A DNA stretch of 64,000 nt, from contig CAWEVM010000010.1 in NCBI GenBank assembly GCA_963812505.1, positions 62,001 to 126,000 of the forward strand, given 5' to 3'. Position numbers and translations under genes: made by a program. Shown here in pieces: positions 10,014-17,072 of the stretch. The notes beneath the pieces were generated by a model that did not search any database, was not told the origin of the DNA, and saw only the letters and a program-made list of their open reading frames with translations. Each line of letters opens with the position of its first letter. Position 1 is the stretch's first letter. The DNA is from JAMXLO01 sp963812505 (lineage in GTDB: Bacteria; Pseudomonadota; Alphaproteobacteria; Acetobacterales; Acetobacteraceae).

Positions 10014-11333
10014 ATGCTCCGAGACGTACTGTCGCGCCTGGCGCGCGGATTGGCGGCTGGCGTGCTGCTGTTGGCCGCGGCAGCAACCGCGCAGGCAAAT
10101 GATGCCGACAAGACGCTGAAGATCGGTGTGATCTATGACCTGACCGGCCCGTTCGCCGGTGGCGGAGCGGCGCTCCACTATCTCGGCGCCAAGACCATGA
10201 TCGACTGGTTCATCCAGAAGGGCCCGATCGACGGCTACAAAATCGAGGCAGTCTACGCCGATGCGCAGAGCAAGCCCGATGTCGCGATCAACGAGGCAGT
10301 CCGCCTGATCGAGCAGGAAAAGGTGGACATGCTGCTGGGCTTCTACTCCTCAGCCGAGTGCGTACCGGCCGCGGCGCGCATCGAGGAATTCAAGAAGTTC
10401 ATGTGGATCACCACCTGCATCGCCTCGCCTGTGCTGCTCGATCGCCACCTGAATTACGTGTTCCGGCCGCAGCCCTACGGCAAGCAATGGGGCCTCGCCT
10501 CAACAGAGATGGTGGCTGCGTACTCGAAGGCTCAGCTTGGCAAGGATCCGAAGGATACGCGTGTTGCCATCATCCATGAAGACGGCCCTTACGGCGTCGA
10601 TGTCTCCAAAGGCAACGAGGAGGGTGCGAAAGAGGGCGGCCTGAACGTTGTGCTCGATGAGGGATATTCGGCCAACGCGCCCGACCTGTCATCGCTGGTC
10701 ACCAAACTGAAGCGGGCGCGGCCGGACGTGATCCTCCACACTGGCTATAACCCGGATATCAGTCTGTTCCTGCGTCAGGCGCGCGAGCTTGGGCTGCGCT
10801 TCAGTGCATTGGTCGGCCATGGTGCCGGCTACACAGACTACACACGCATCAAGCAGGCGGTCGGCACCGATGCCAACGACTTCTTCGACGTCGATCCGAT
10901 CTCGATCTGGGATACCAATCCGAAGGCGCTCAAGCCGGAACTGCCGCCAATGATCCAGATGGTGGGCGATGCGTATATGAAGGCGTTGCCCGACACCGTC
11001 ATCAAGTCGCCGCATGTCGGCATGGCAGCCTCCAACACCTACCTGTTTCTGTCCGATGTGTTGCCGCGCGCCATCACGAAATACGGTGGCGTCAGCGCCG
11101 ACGCGCTCGCCAAGGCTGCGCGGGACACCGATATACCGGACGGCGGCACAATGCTCGGCTTCGGTGTCAAGTTCGAGGGCGTGGATCAGTCGATGGCCGG
11201 GCAGAACACGCGTGCTTTCCCCGTGGTGATCCAGTACATCGACGACAAGGCCTATGTGGTGTGGCCGAAGTCGCAGCAGCAGCGCGAACCAGTGCTGAAG
11301 CTACCATCGAGTTCGCCCTACGCCGCACAGTGA
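10014..11333 (+). CDS. Branched-chain amino acid type ABC substrate-binding protein
   Basis: Periplasmic binding component of a Liv-family transporter, about 439 residues. This ATG follows GGGGGA with good spacing; an upstream in-frame start would add 16 residues before the signal peptide. The signal is MLRDVLSRLARGLAAG, a hydrophobic core, then ATAQA-ND. The mature protein has the periplasmic-binding-protein type I fold pattern: KIGVIYDLTGPFAGGG at the start, LLGFYSSAE and ITTCIASPV around the ligand cleft, and VAIIHEDGPYG leading the second lobe. It is the first gene of a plus-strand operon with two ATPases and two permeases. The substrate could be a branched-chain or aromatic amino acid, an amide or another small organic acid. 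Confidence 0.88.
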   Translation: MLRDVLSRLARGLAAGVLLLAAAATAQANDADKTLKIGVIYDLTGPFAGGGAALHYLGAKTMIDWFIQKGPIDGYKIEAVYADAQSKPDVAINEAVRLIEQEKVDMLLGFYSSAECVPAAARIEEFKKFMWITTCIASPVLLDRHLNYVFRPQPYGKQWGLASTEMVAAYSKAQLGKDPKDTRVAIIHEDGPYGVDVSKGNEEGAKEGGLNVVLDEGYSANAPDLSSLVTKLKRARPDVILHTGYNPDISLFLRQARELGLRFSALVGHGAGYTDYTRIKQAVGTDANDFFDVDPISIWDTNPKALKPELPPMIQMVGDAYMKALPDTVIKSPHVGMAASNTYLFLSDVLPRAITKYGGVSADALAKAARDTDIPDGGTMLGFGVKFEGVDQSMAGQNTRAFPVVIQYIDDKAYVVWPKSQQQREPVLKLPSSSPYAAQ

Positions 11334-11346
11334 CGGCGTAGTCGTG

Positions 11347-12099
11347 ATGCTGGAAGTCGCCGGCCTGATCAAGCGCTTTGGCGGCTTCACCGCCGTCAGC
11401 AACGTGTCGTTCAAGGTCGATCAGGGCGAGATACTTGGCCTGATCGGCCCGAACGGCTCCGGCAAAAGCACGATCTTCAATATGCTCTCCGGCACGTTCG
11501 CGCCGACCGCCGGCTCGATCCGGTTCGACGGCCGCGAAATCGCCGGAGCTCCGCCTCACCGCATCATCCACCGCGGCATTGGACGCACGTTCCAAATTCC
11601 ACGGCCGTTCCGACGGCTGTCAATCTTCGAGAATGTCGTGCTGGCGGGGTTCTATGGCAGCGAGGGCACCACTAAGTCCGGTGCATTCGCAGCGGCCGAG
11701 CGCGCACTGGCCGTTGTGGGCCTGCCGTCCGATCGCGCTGCGTCGGTAAGCGGGCTCGGTGCCGCCGGACTCAAGAAGCTGGAGTTGGCTAAAGCCCTGG
11801 CGAGCGCCCCGAAGCTTCTGTTGGCTGATGAGAGCCTCGGCGGACTGGATGAGACGGAGATGGAGCAGGCGGCCGTCATGCTCCGCAACATCCGCAACGA
11901 ACTCGGCATTACCATCATCTGGGTGGAGCACATCATGGGTGTGCTGATGCGCGTCGTCGATCGCGTGATGGTCCTTGACCATGGCGAGAAGATCGCCGAG
12001 GGCCTGCCGCACGAAGTCGCGGCGGACCCGCGGGTGATCGAGGTGTATCTCGGCACCGATGCCGCTGCCACGCAGGCCTATGCGGCGGAACGCGCCTAG
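11347..12099 (+). CDS. livG: Liv-type ABC transporter ATPase, LivG family
   Basis: One of two nucleotide-binding subunits of the transporter, 250 residues. Walker A is GPNGSGKST, Walker B with its catalytic Glu is LLLADESLGGLD, and the switch His lies in WVEHIMG. The LivG-specific long insertion with GIGRTFQIPRPF is present. The ABC signature is unusual: where LSGGQ or LSYGQ is expected the protein reads GLGAAGLKKLELAKAL. A GTG immediately upstream could serve as start. The stop codon abuts the ATG of the second ATPase gene, which suggests translational coupling. The divergent signature may weaken one of the two ATP sites in a LivG/LivF dimer. Confidence 0.9.
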   Translation: MLEVAGLIKRFGGFTAVSNVSFKVDQGEILGLIGPNGSGKSTIFNMLSGTFAPTAGSIRFDGREIAGAPPHRIIHRGIGRTFQIPRPFRRLSIFENVVLAGFYGSEGTTKSGAFAAAERALAVVGLPSDRAASVSGLGAAGLKKLELAKALASAPKLLLADESLGGLDETEMEQAAVMLRNIRNELGITIIWVEHIMGVLMRVVDRVMVLDHGEKIAEGLPHEVAADPRVIEVYLGTDAAATQAYAAERA

Positions 12100-12804
12100 A
12101 TGCTGCAACTCCGCGCAATCGACGCCGGCTACGGTAGTTTCCAGGCACTGTTCGATGTCTCGCTTGAGGTCAACGCCGGCGAAGCTGTCGCGGTGATCGG
12201 CCCCAACGGCGCCGGCAAGACCACTCTGATGCGCGTGATCTCCGGCCTGATCCGCCCGATGCGCGGTACCATGCGGATGGAAGGCACCGACCTCGTCGCA
12301 ACGCCGTCTCACCGCATCGTTGAGCTGGGCATAGCGCATGTGCCGGAGAACCGTCGCCTGTTCCCGCGCATGACGGTGGAGGACAACCTCCGCATGGGCG
12401 GCTACATCCGCGCGGCACGCACGAAGTTCCGCGAACGCCTCGACTTCGTCTACCAGCTCTTTCCACGCCTGCATGAACGTCGGCACCAGTTCGCCGGCAC
12501 CATGTCAGGTGGCGAGCAGCAGATGTGCGCGATCGGCCGCGCACTGATGTCAGAACCCAGGCTGCTGCTGCTCGACGAACCATCAGCGGGTCTGGCGCCG
12601 GTCATCGTGCAGCAGGTGTTCGGTCTGGTCGAACGCATCCGCGCCAGCGGCCTCACAGTGCTGATCGTCGAGCAGAATGTCCGTCAGGTGCTGCGCGTGG
12701 TCGATCGGGCGTATCTACTGGAGGCAGGCACACTGCGCGCCTCCGGCACCGCCGATGCGCTGCTGCAGAGCGAGCAGATCCGCGAGGCCTATCTTGGTGT
12801 CTGA
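12100..12804 (+). CDS. livF: Liv-type ABC transporter ATPase, LivF family
   Basis: Second nucleotide-binding subunit, 234 residues, the usual LivF length. Walker A is GPNGAGKTT, the signature is a canonical MSGGEQQMCAIGRAL, Walker B is LLLLDEPSAGLAP, and the switch His region reads LIVEQNVRQ with Gln at the usual LivF position. It begins on the base after the LivG stop. With LivG it should form a heterodimer on the cytoplasmic face of the LivH/LivM permease. Confidence 0.93.
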   Translation: MLQLRAIDAGYGSFQALFDVSLEVNAGEAVAVIGPNGAGKTTLMRVISGLIRPMRGTMRMEGTDLVATPSHRIVELGIAHVPENRRLFPRMTVEDNLRMGGYIRAARTKFRERLDFVYQLFPRLHERRHQFAGTMSGGEQQMCAIGRALMSEPRLLLLDEPSAGLAPVIVQQVFGLVERIRASGLTVLIVEQNVRQVLRVVDRAYLLEAGTLRASGTADALLQSEQIREAYLGV

Positions 12805-12847
12805 AGTCAGGCTACAAGAAGCGGTTTCCAGCAAAGGAGAATCGAGC

Positions 12848-13246
12848 ATGCTGTGGAGGCATCGGCTGGCCGGACTTGCCTTGTGCGCGGCTATGTTACC
12901 CGCCACCGGCAACGCTGCCGTCAATGAGGACACGTTCCAACTGCGCACGACGAGCGATCTCGTCGAGCTCTGTTCCATTGCGCCGACGGATCCGATGGGC
13001 ACCGCGGCGCTGAATTTCTGTCATGGCTTCACCCTCGGGGTTTATCACGTGCTGGCGGAACAAAACGCCGCTGAGCGGATGAGGAAGTTGTTCTGCGTGC
13101 CTGACACGCCAACCATGACCCGCAACCAGGCAATCGCCGACTTTGTGCAATGGGCCAAGGCAACCCCGAATGTCCTGTCGCAGACTCCTGCCAACGGGCT
13201 GACCGGTTATCTCGTCAGCAAGTTCCCATGCCAGCGCGGCAAGTGA
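12848..13246 (+). CDS. Exported Rap1a/Tai-like small protein
   Basis: A 132-residue exported protein, starting at the ATG after AAAGGAG. It has a signal peptide (MLWRHRLAGLALCAAM, ending near GNAA). The body fits the Rap1a/Tai immunity-protein fold: DLVELC, then a Cys in NFCHGFTLGVYHV, then FCVPDTPT, and a C-terminal KFPC, giving four Cys spaced for two disulfides. Founding members neutralise type VI secretion effectors in the periplasm, but most homologues are of unknown role. It lies between livF and the permease genes, with no toxin or secretion gene nearby, so an immunity role is not supported. A small periplasmic accessory of the transporter operon is equally possible. Confidence 0.7.
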   Translation: MLWRHRLAGLALCAAMLPATGNAAVNEDTFQLRTTSDLVELCSIAPTDPMGTAALNFCHGFTLGVYHVLAEQNAAERMRKLFCVPDTPTMTRNQAIADFVQWAKATPNVLSQTPANGLTGYLVSKFPCQRGK

Positions 13247-13265
13247 TCGCAGAGGAGCAGAAAAC

Positions 13266-13553
13266 ATGAAATCGACGATTGTCATGCTGCTGGTGGCCTG
13301 CCTTGCCCTGGCGGGCTGTTCCGGTCTTACCGACACGCAGCAGCGCGCAGTGACGGGAACAGGTATCGGCGCCGCCGGCGGCGCAGTGCTGGGTGCCATC
13401 GGCGGCAATGCAGCCCTCGGTGCAGTGGCCGGTGCGGCGGCGGGCCTGGCGGGAGGTCTGATATTTGACTCGGTGAAGAAGAACGAGCAGGCCTCATACA
13501 ATCAGGGCTATGCAGCCGGAAGGACTTCGGCAAACCGTACGACGACGCAGTAG
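13266..13553 (+). CDS. Glycine-zipper lipoprotein
   Basis: A 95-residue lipoprotein. The lipobox LALAGC puts the lipidated Cys at residue 18. It is followed by a Gly/Ala-rich double zipper (GTGIGAAGGAVLGAIGG, then AVAGAAAGLAGGLIFD) and a polar tail. It resembles YMGG-like/OsmB-like glycine-zipper outer-membrane lipoproteins, which pack as tight helices in the membrane. A good GGAG site precedes the ATG. It sits 12 bases before livH, within the transporter operon. Its role there is unknown. Confidence 0.75.
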   Translation: MKSTIVMLLVACLALAGCSGLTDTQQRAVTGTGIGAAGGAVLGAIGGNAALGAVAGAAAGLAGGLIFDSVKKNEQASYNQGYAAGRTSANRTTTQ

Positions 13554-13564
13554 ATCGCCTCACA

Positions 13565-14437
13565 GTGCCCGACATCTTCGACATCTACCTGATCGAGGCA
13601 CTGATCAACGGCGTCCTGCTAGGCGGTGTGTTGGCGCTTCTGGCACTCGGGCTGAACCTGATATTCGGCGTGATCGACGTCGTGTGGATCTGCTATGCCG
13701 AGCTGATCATGCTCGGCATGTACGGCATGTTCTTCCTGTTCAAAATCTACCACGTGCCGTTCCTGCTCGCGGCGGTTCTGTGCATTGCCGGCGTCGGAGT
13801 ATTGGGCGTTGTCCTGCACCTGCTGGTCATCGCCCCACTGCTCGGGGCGGCACCAATCAATCAGTTGCTCGCCACCGGCGGCGTGCTGTTCTTCCTGCAA
13901 AGCGCTGCCACAGTGATGTTCGGCATCGACTTCCGCAATCTGGGCATCCGCCTGCCGGTGCTGGCCGTCGCCGACATGTATATCAGCTACGCACGCCTGC
14001 TCGCGTTTGGCGCCGCCCTTGCCGGCATGGTGGTGCTGTATCTGTTTTTGGCGCGGACCTACACCGGCACGGCGATCCGCGCCATCTCGCAGGACCGGCA
14101 GATCATGCCGTTGATGGGCGTCGATGCGCGCCGCATCTATATCATCACCTCGGCGATCGGCGGCGCGCTGGCAGGCCTCGCCGCCACTCTGCTGGTGCTC
14201 CAATACGACGTGCATCCGTTCATCGGCCTCACCTTCGGGCCTACCACTTTCATGATCTGCGTGCTCGGCGGCCTGGGGAATATGGTTGGTGGCTTCGTCG
14301 CGTCATTCATCTTCGCCGAAATCATCTCGGTCAGCGGCCTCTATCTGGACCTTGAGTGGGGTTATGTTTTCGCCTTCGGCTTTTTCATCGCCATGATGTT
14401 CGCAAGGCCCCAGGGGCTCATGGCACGCCGGTCGTGA
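13565..14437 (+). CDS. livH: Liv-type ABC transporter permease, LivH family
   Basis: Inner-membrane permease of 290 residues with a GTG start 12 bases after the lipoprotein gene. It has about eight hydrophobic segments beginning with INGVLLGGVLALLALGLNLI, typical of LivH. The cytoplasmic coupling loop reads GTAIRAISQDRQIMPLMGVDARR, which matches the LivH pattern RA(x)SQD...LMGI that contacts the ATPases. The last helix ends in ARPQGLM. Its TGA overlaps the GTG start of livM. Confidence 0.92.
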   Translation: MPDIFDIYLIEALINGVLLGGVLALLALGLNLIFGVIDVVWICYAELIMLGMYGMFFLFKIYHVPFLLAAVLCIAGVGVLGVVLHLLVIAPLLGAAPINQLLATGGVLFFLQSAATVMFGIDFRNLGIRLPVLAVADMYISYARLLAFGAALAGMVVLYLFLARTYTGTAIRAISQDRQIMPLMGVDARRIYIITSAIGGALAGLAATLLVLQYDVHPFIGLTFGPTTFMICVLGGLGNMVGGFVASFIFAEIISVSGLYLDLEWGYVFAFGFFIAMMFARPQGLMARRS

Positions 14438-15402
14438 GCCGCGCACTGCCATGGGTGATCGGTGCAGCATTGGTCGCGCTGCCCTTCGTGTACCATGAAC
14501 CCTATCCGCTGCATCTACTGGTGATCGTGCTGATCTGGTCCTTCATGTATACATCGTGGTCGGTGATGGGGCGGTTCGGCCTGGTGTCGCTCGGCCATGG
14601 CGGATTCATGGGGATTGGCGCCTATGTCACCGCACTGCTGTGGAACGACTTCCATCTCACTCCCTGGATCGGCATTCCGATCGCCATGCTCGTCGTTGCA
14701 TTCGTCGCTCTGCTGATCGCGTGGCCCTGTTTCCGTTTCCGCATCGTCGGTCATTATTTCGCACTGGTGACGCTGGCACTCAGCGCGATCGTGCTTCAGG
14801 TGATCACGGCGGCGCGCGATCTCACCGGAGGATCACTTGGCTACACGCCGCAACGCTACAACGGCGGCAGTTCGGTTTTCGCGCTGCAGTTCACCGACAA
14901 GACGACCTGGTACCTGATCGCTCTCGGGGTGTGGGGCGTGGGGCTGTTGGTCCGCTACCGCGTCGATCGCAGCATGCTGCGCTACGCGCTGGAGGCGATC
15001 GCCGAGGATGAGGACGCCGCGGCGGCGGCAGGTGTGCATGTGACGTGGGAGAAGCTGAAGATCACCCTGCTCAGCGCGGCAATGACCGCGCTTGCCGGAG
15101 CATTGTACTGCCAGTACCAGATGTTCATCTCACCCGATACGGTGAGCGGCATCTCGGTGTCGCTGCAGATGGTGTTCGCGTCTGTGGTCGGCGGGATCTA
15201 TGTGCTGCTCGGTCCGACGATCGGCGCATTCATCACCATTCTGCTCGCGGAGGTTTTGCGCGTCGGGTTCGGCACCGGTGCCGTGGGATGGGACAACATC
15301 ATCTACGGCAGCCTGCTCGTGATGTTCATCATCTTCCTGCCGCAGGGCCTGGTCGGCACCCTGCAGGCGAAGTTCGCGCGCGTCTCGACTGCGCGCGCGT
15401 AG
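14434..15402 (+). CDS. livM: Liv-type ABC transporter permease, LivM family
   Basis: Second permease, 322 residues, read from the GTG that overlaps the livH stop (GTGA). Features of LivM are GRFGLVSLGHGGFMGIGAYV near the N terminus, the coupling-loop segment LRYALEAIAEDEDAAAAAGV, and FLPQGLVG at the end. It completes a binding protein, two ATPase, two permease set. Its last 100 bases overlap the 3' end of the convergent glycosyltransferase gene. Confidence 0.92.
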   Translation: MSRALPWVIGAALVALPFVYHEPYPLHLLVIVLIWSFMYTSWSVMGRFGLVSLGHGGFMGIGAYVTALLWNDFHLTPWIGIPIAMLVVAFVALLIAWPCFRFRIVGHYFALVTLALSAIVLQVITAARDLTGGSLGYTPQRYNGGSSVFALQFTDKTTWYLIALGVWGVGLLVRYRVDRSMLRYALEAIAEDEDAAAAAGVHVTWEKLKITLLSAAMTALAGALYCQYQMFISPDTVSGISVSLQMVFASVVGGIYVLLGPTIGAFITILLAEVLRVGFGTGAVGWDNIIYGSLLVMFIIFLPQGLVGTLQAKFARVSTARA

Positions 15403-16403
15403 AGACGGAACGGGCCGCGCCATGCAGGCGGCAGCATGGGCAGCGCGTGGGCGATGGCGAGCAGTACGGCGCGCTTGACGCTGAATGCCGCGCTGACAGA
15501 ACAGCGCAGCCGGACGAGGCCATCGTGCCCGCGGCCGTGACGGATGAGCTCGCGGCCGATGATCCAGTCGTTCTCGGCCTCGGTACGTCGTCGGAGTGCG
15601 GCGAGGCGCCGCGGACCAAAGCGGGTGAGTAGAACCGGGTTGCTGAAGATCGCGTCCATACAGGGTGTGAAGGCGGCCGGATCGGCAGCCAGGCGGTGAT
15701 ACGCCCCTCCGGCCTGCGGGCGGACGAATAGCACCGGCAGACGACCCGGCGCCGCGACGAATGGACCGCACAGAGCGATGCGGATCCAGAATTCCCAATC
15801 CTCACCATAGGCGATGCCCGGGAGGAAGCCGCCGACCGCACGTAATGCGTCACTGCGCACAAGGAGGTGGCCGCCGTTGGCGAACAGATTGCCCACCAGC
15901 AGGTGGCGTAGGATGTCGCCGGAGGGCGGACGACGGACGGTGCCTGTATCGACGAATGCATAGGGGCCGATGGCGGCGACGGCGTCTGGTGAGGTGTCGA
16001 GGGCCGCAACGAGTCGCGACAGCGCATCGGGGGCGAGGAGGTCATCGGCGTCCAAGTACAGGACCGCGCGCGCCCTCTCCCCACGCCCCTTCCGCAAGGG
16101 GAGGGGGAGTCGCGGCGTGTGTTCTCCCCCTCCCCTTGCGGAAGGGGCGTGGGGAGAGGGGGCCGTGCGGCGTAATGCGTCCGCTCCGCAATTCCGCGCC
16201 GCGGAGACACCGGCATTGTCCTGCCGGATCAGGCGTATGCGCGAGTCAACAAAGCCGGTTACGACGTCGCTGGTCCCGTCAGTCGATCCATCATCGACCA
16301 CGACCAGCGTCCAGTCCTCGTACGTCTGCGCGAGCACTGACGCAATCGCGGCGCCGATCCAGGGCGCCGCATTGTAGGCAGGGATGACAACGCCGACACG
16401 CAC
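15303..16403 (-). CDS. Family 2 glycosyltransferase carrying a palindromic insert
   Basis: A 366-residue GT-A fold glycosyltransferase. VVIPAYNAAPWIGAAI, VVVDDGSTDGT and SAARNCG form the nucleotide-sugar site, YLDADDLL is the metal-binding DXD, and GEDWEFWIRI is the acceptor/ED motif. A soluble enzyme is expected, adding a sugar from a nucleotide donor to a surface glycan or lipid. Residues about 80-112, rich in Pro, Gly, Arg and Ser, interrupt the usual short link between the ARN motif and the DXD strand, and are encoded by a 37-bp inverted repeat. The insert keeps the frame. The start is a GTG without a clear ribosome site. The last 100 bases overlap livM on the other strand. Confidence 0.85.
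   Translation of the reverse strand: MRVGVVIPAYNAAPWIGAAIASVLAQTYEDWTLVVVDDGSTDGTSDVVTGFVDSRIRLIRQDNAGVSAARNCGADALRRTAPSPHAPSARGGGEHTPRLPLPLRKGRGERARAVLYLDADDLLAPDALSRLVAALDTSPDAVAAIGPYAFVDTGTVRRPPSGDILRHLLVGNLFANGGHLLVRSDALRAVGGFLPGIAYGEDWEFWIRIALCGPFVAAPGRLPVLFVRPQAGGAYHRLAADPAAFTPCMDAIFSNPVLLTRFGPRRLAALRRRTEAENDWIIGRELIRHGRGHDGLVRLRCSVSAAFSVKRAVLLAIAHALPMLPPAWRGPFRLYARAVETRANFACRVPTRPCGRKMMNITSRLP
16073..16160. repeat. Perfect 37-bp inverted repeat inside a glycosyltransferase gene
   Basis: Two 37-base arms, exact reverse complements, flank a 14-base loop. The arm core is CCGCAAGGGGAGGGGGAG. The element is read in frame within the surrounding gene. It shares its core with elements at 19964-20066 and 60169-60265, so it belongs to a dispersed family of small palindromes. 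Confidence 0.93.
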
Positions 16404-16458
16404 GCCATCAGCGTGCGCATCGGCTCACAAACAAAGCCTTAACGGAGGGCGGCGAGGA

Positions 16459-16797
16459 TTACGCCTCGGTCTTGTGCTCGATGCCCTTCTCGGCAAGTAG
16501 CGTCTCCAGCTCGCCCGACTGGAACATCTCAGTGATGATGTCGCAGCCGCCGACGAATTCGCCCTTCACGTAGAGCTGCGGGACGGTCGGCCATTGGGAG
16601 AACTGCTTGATCCCCTCGCGCAGCTCCATATCCTCCAGCACGTTGGCGGTCTTGAACGGCACCCCCATGTGCGTGAGGATCTGCACCACCCGCGCCGAGA
16701 AGCCGCATTGCGGGAACATCGCCGTGCCCTTCATATAGAGCATCACCGGCGCTTCGCTGACTTCACTCTGGATGCGTTCGAACACGTCGTTTGCCAT
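16459..16797 (-). CDS. grxD: Monothiol glutaredoxin, CGFS type (Grx4/GrxD)
   Basis: A 112-residue Grx4-family protein starting at the ATG nine bases after AGGAG. The active site is CGFS in FPQCGFSARV. The glutathione-binding pieces WPTVPQLYVKGEFVGGCDI are all present. CGFS glutaredoxins bind a labile [2Fe-2S] cluster with glutathione and deliver it to target proteins, and with BolA they form a cluster-bridged heterodimer. The bolA gene lies 22 bases upstream on the same strand, supporting that partnership. Confidence 0.96.
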   Translation of the reverse strand: MANDVFERIQSEVSEAPVMLYMKGTAMFPQCGFSARVVQILTHMGVPFKTANVLEDMELREGIKQFSQWPTVPQLYVKGEFVGGCDIITEMFQSGELETLLAEKGIEHKTEA

Positions 16798-16819
16798 AAC
16801 CGAGGACTCCTGGAGAGAA

Positions 16820-17056
16820 CTATTGATCTGGGGCTGAGGTCTGCAACGCGAGGGCGTGCAGTTCGCCCCCCATTCTGCCACGCAACGCGGCATAGACGAT
16901 CTGGTGCTGCTTCACGCGCGGTATGCCACGGAACTGCTCCGATACCACAGTGGCGGCGTAGTGGTCGCCGTCGCCGGCGAGGTCTTCGACGGTGACACGC
17001 GCATCGGGGAGCGCCGCCTTGATCAGCGCCTCGATCTCGCTCGCCGCCATCGCCAT
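16820..17056 (-). CDS. bolA: BolA-family protein
   Basis: A 78-residue BolA/IbaG-like protein. The start chosen follows GGGAGG by seven bases. The class II KH-like core is visible: ALPDARVTVEDLAGDGDHY, VVSEQFRGIPRVKQHQIVY, and a C-terminal HALALQT. The His of HALAL is the ligand that BolA proteins use for a shared Fe-S cluster with a CGFS glutaredoxin, and that partner is encoded immediately downstream. Confidence 0.93.
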   Translation of the reverse strand: MAMAASEIEALIKAALPDARVTVEDLAGDGDHYAATVVSEQFRGIPRVKQHQIVYAALRGRMGGELHALALQTSAPDQ

Positions 17057-17072
17057 GCCATTCCCTCCCCGA

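Noticed and set aside
12848..13246. Type VI secretion immunity gene
   Set aside because: The fold fits Rap1a/Tai, but there is no effector or secretion gene nearby; only the fold assignment is kept.
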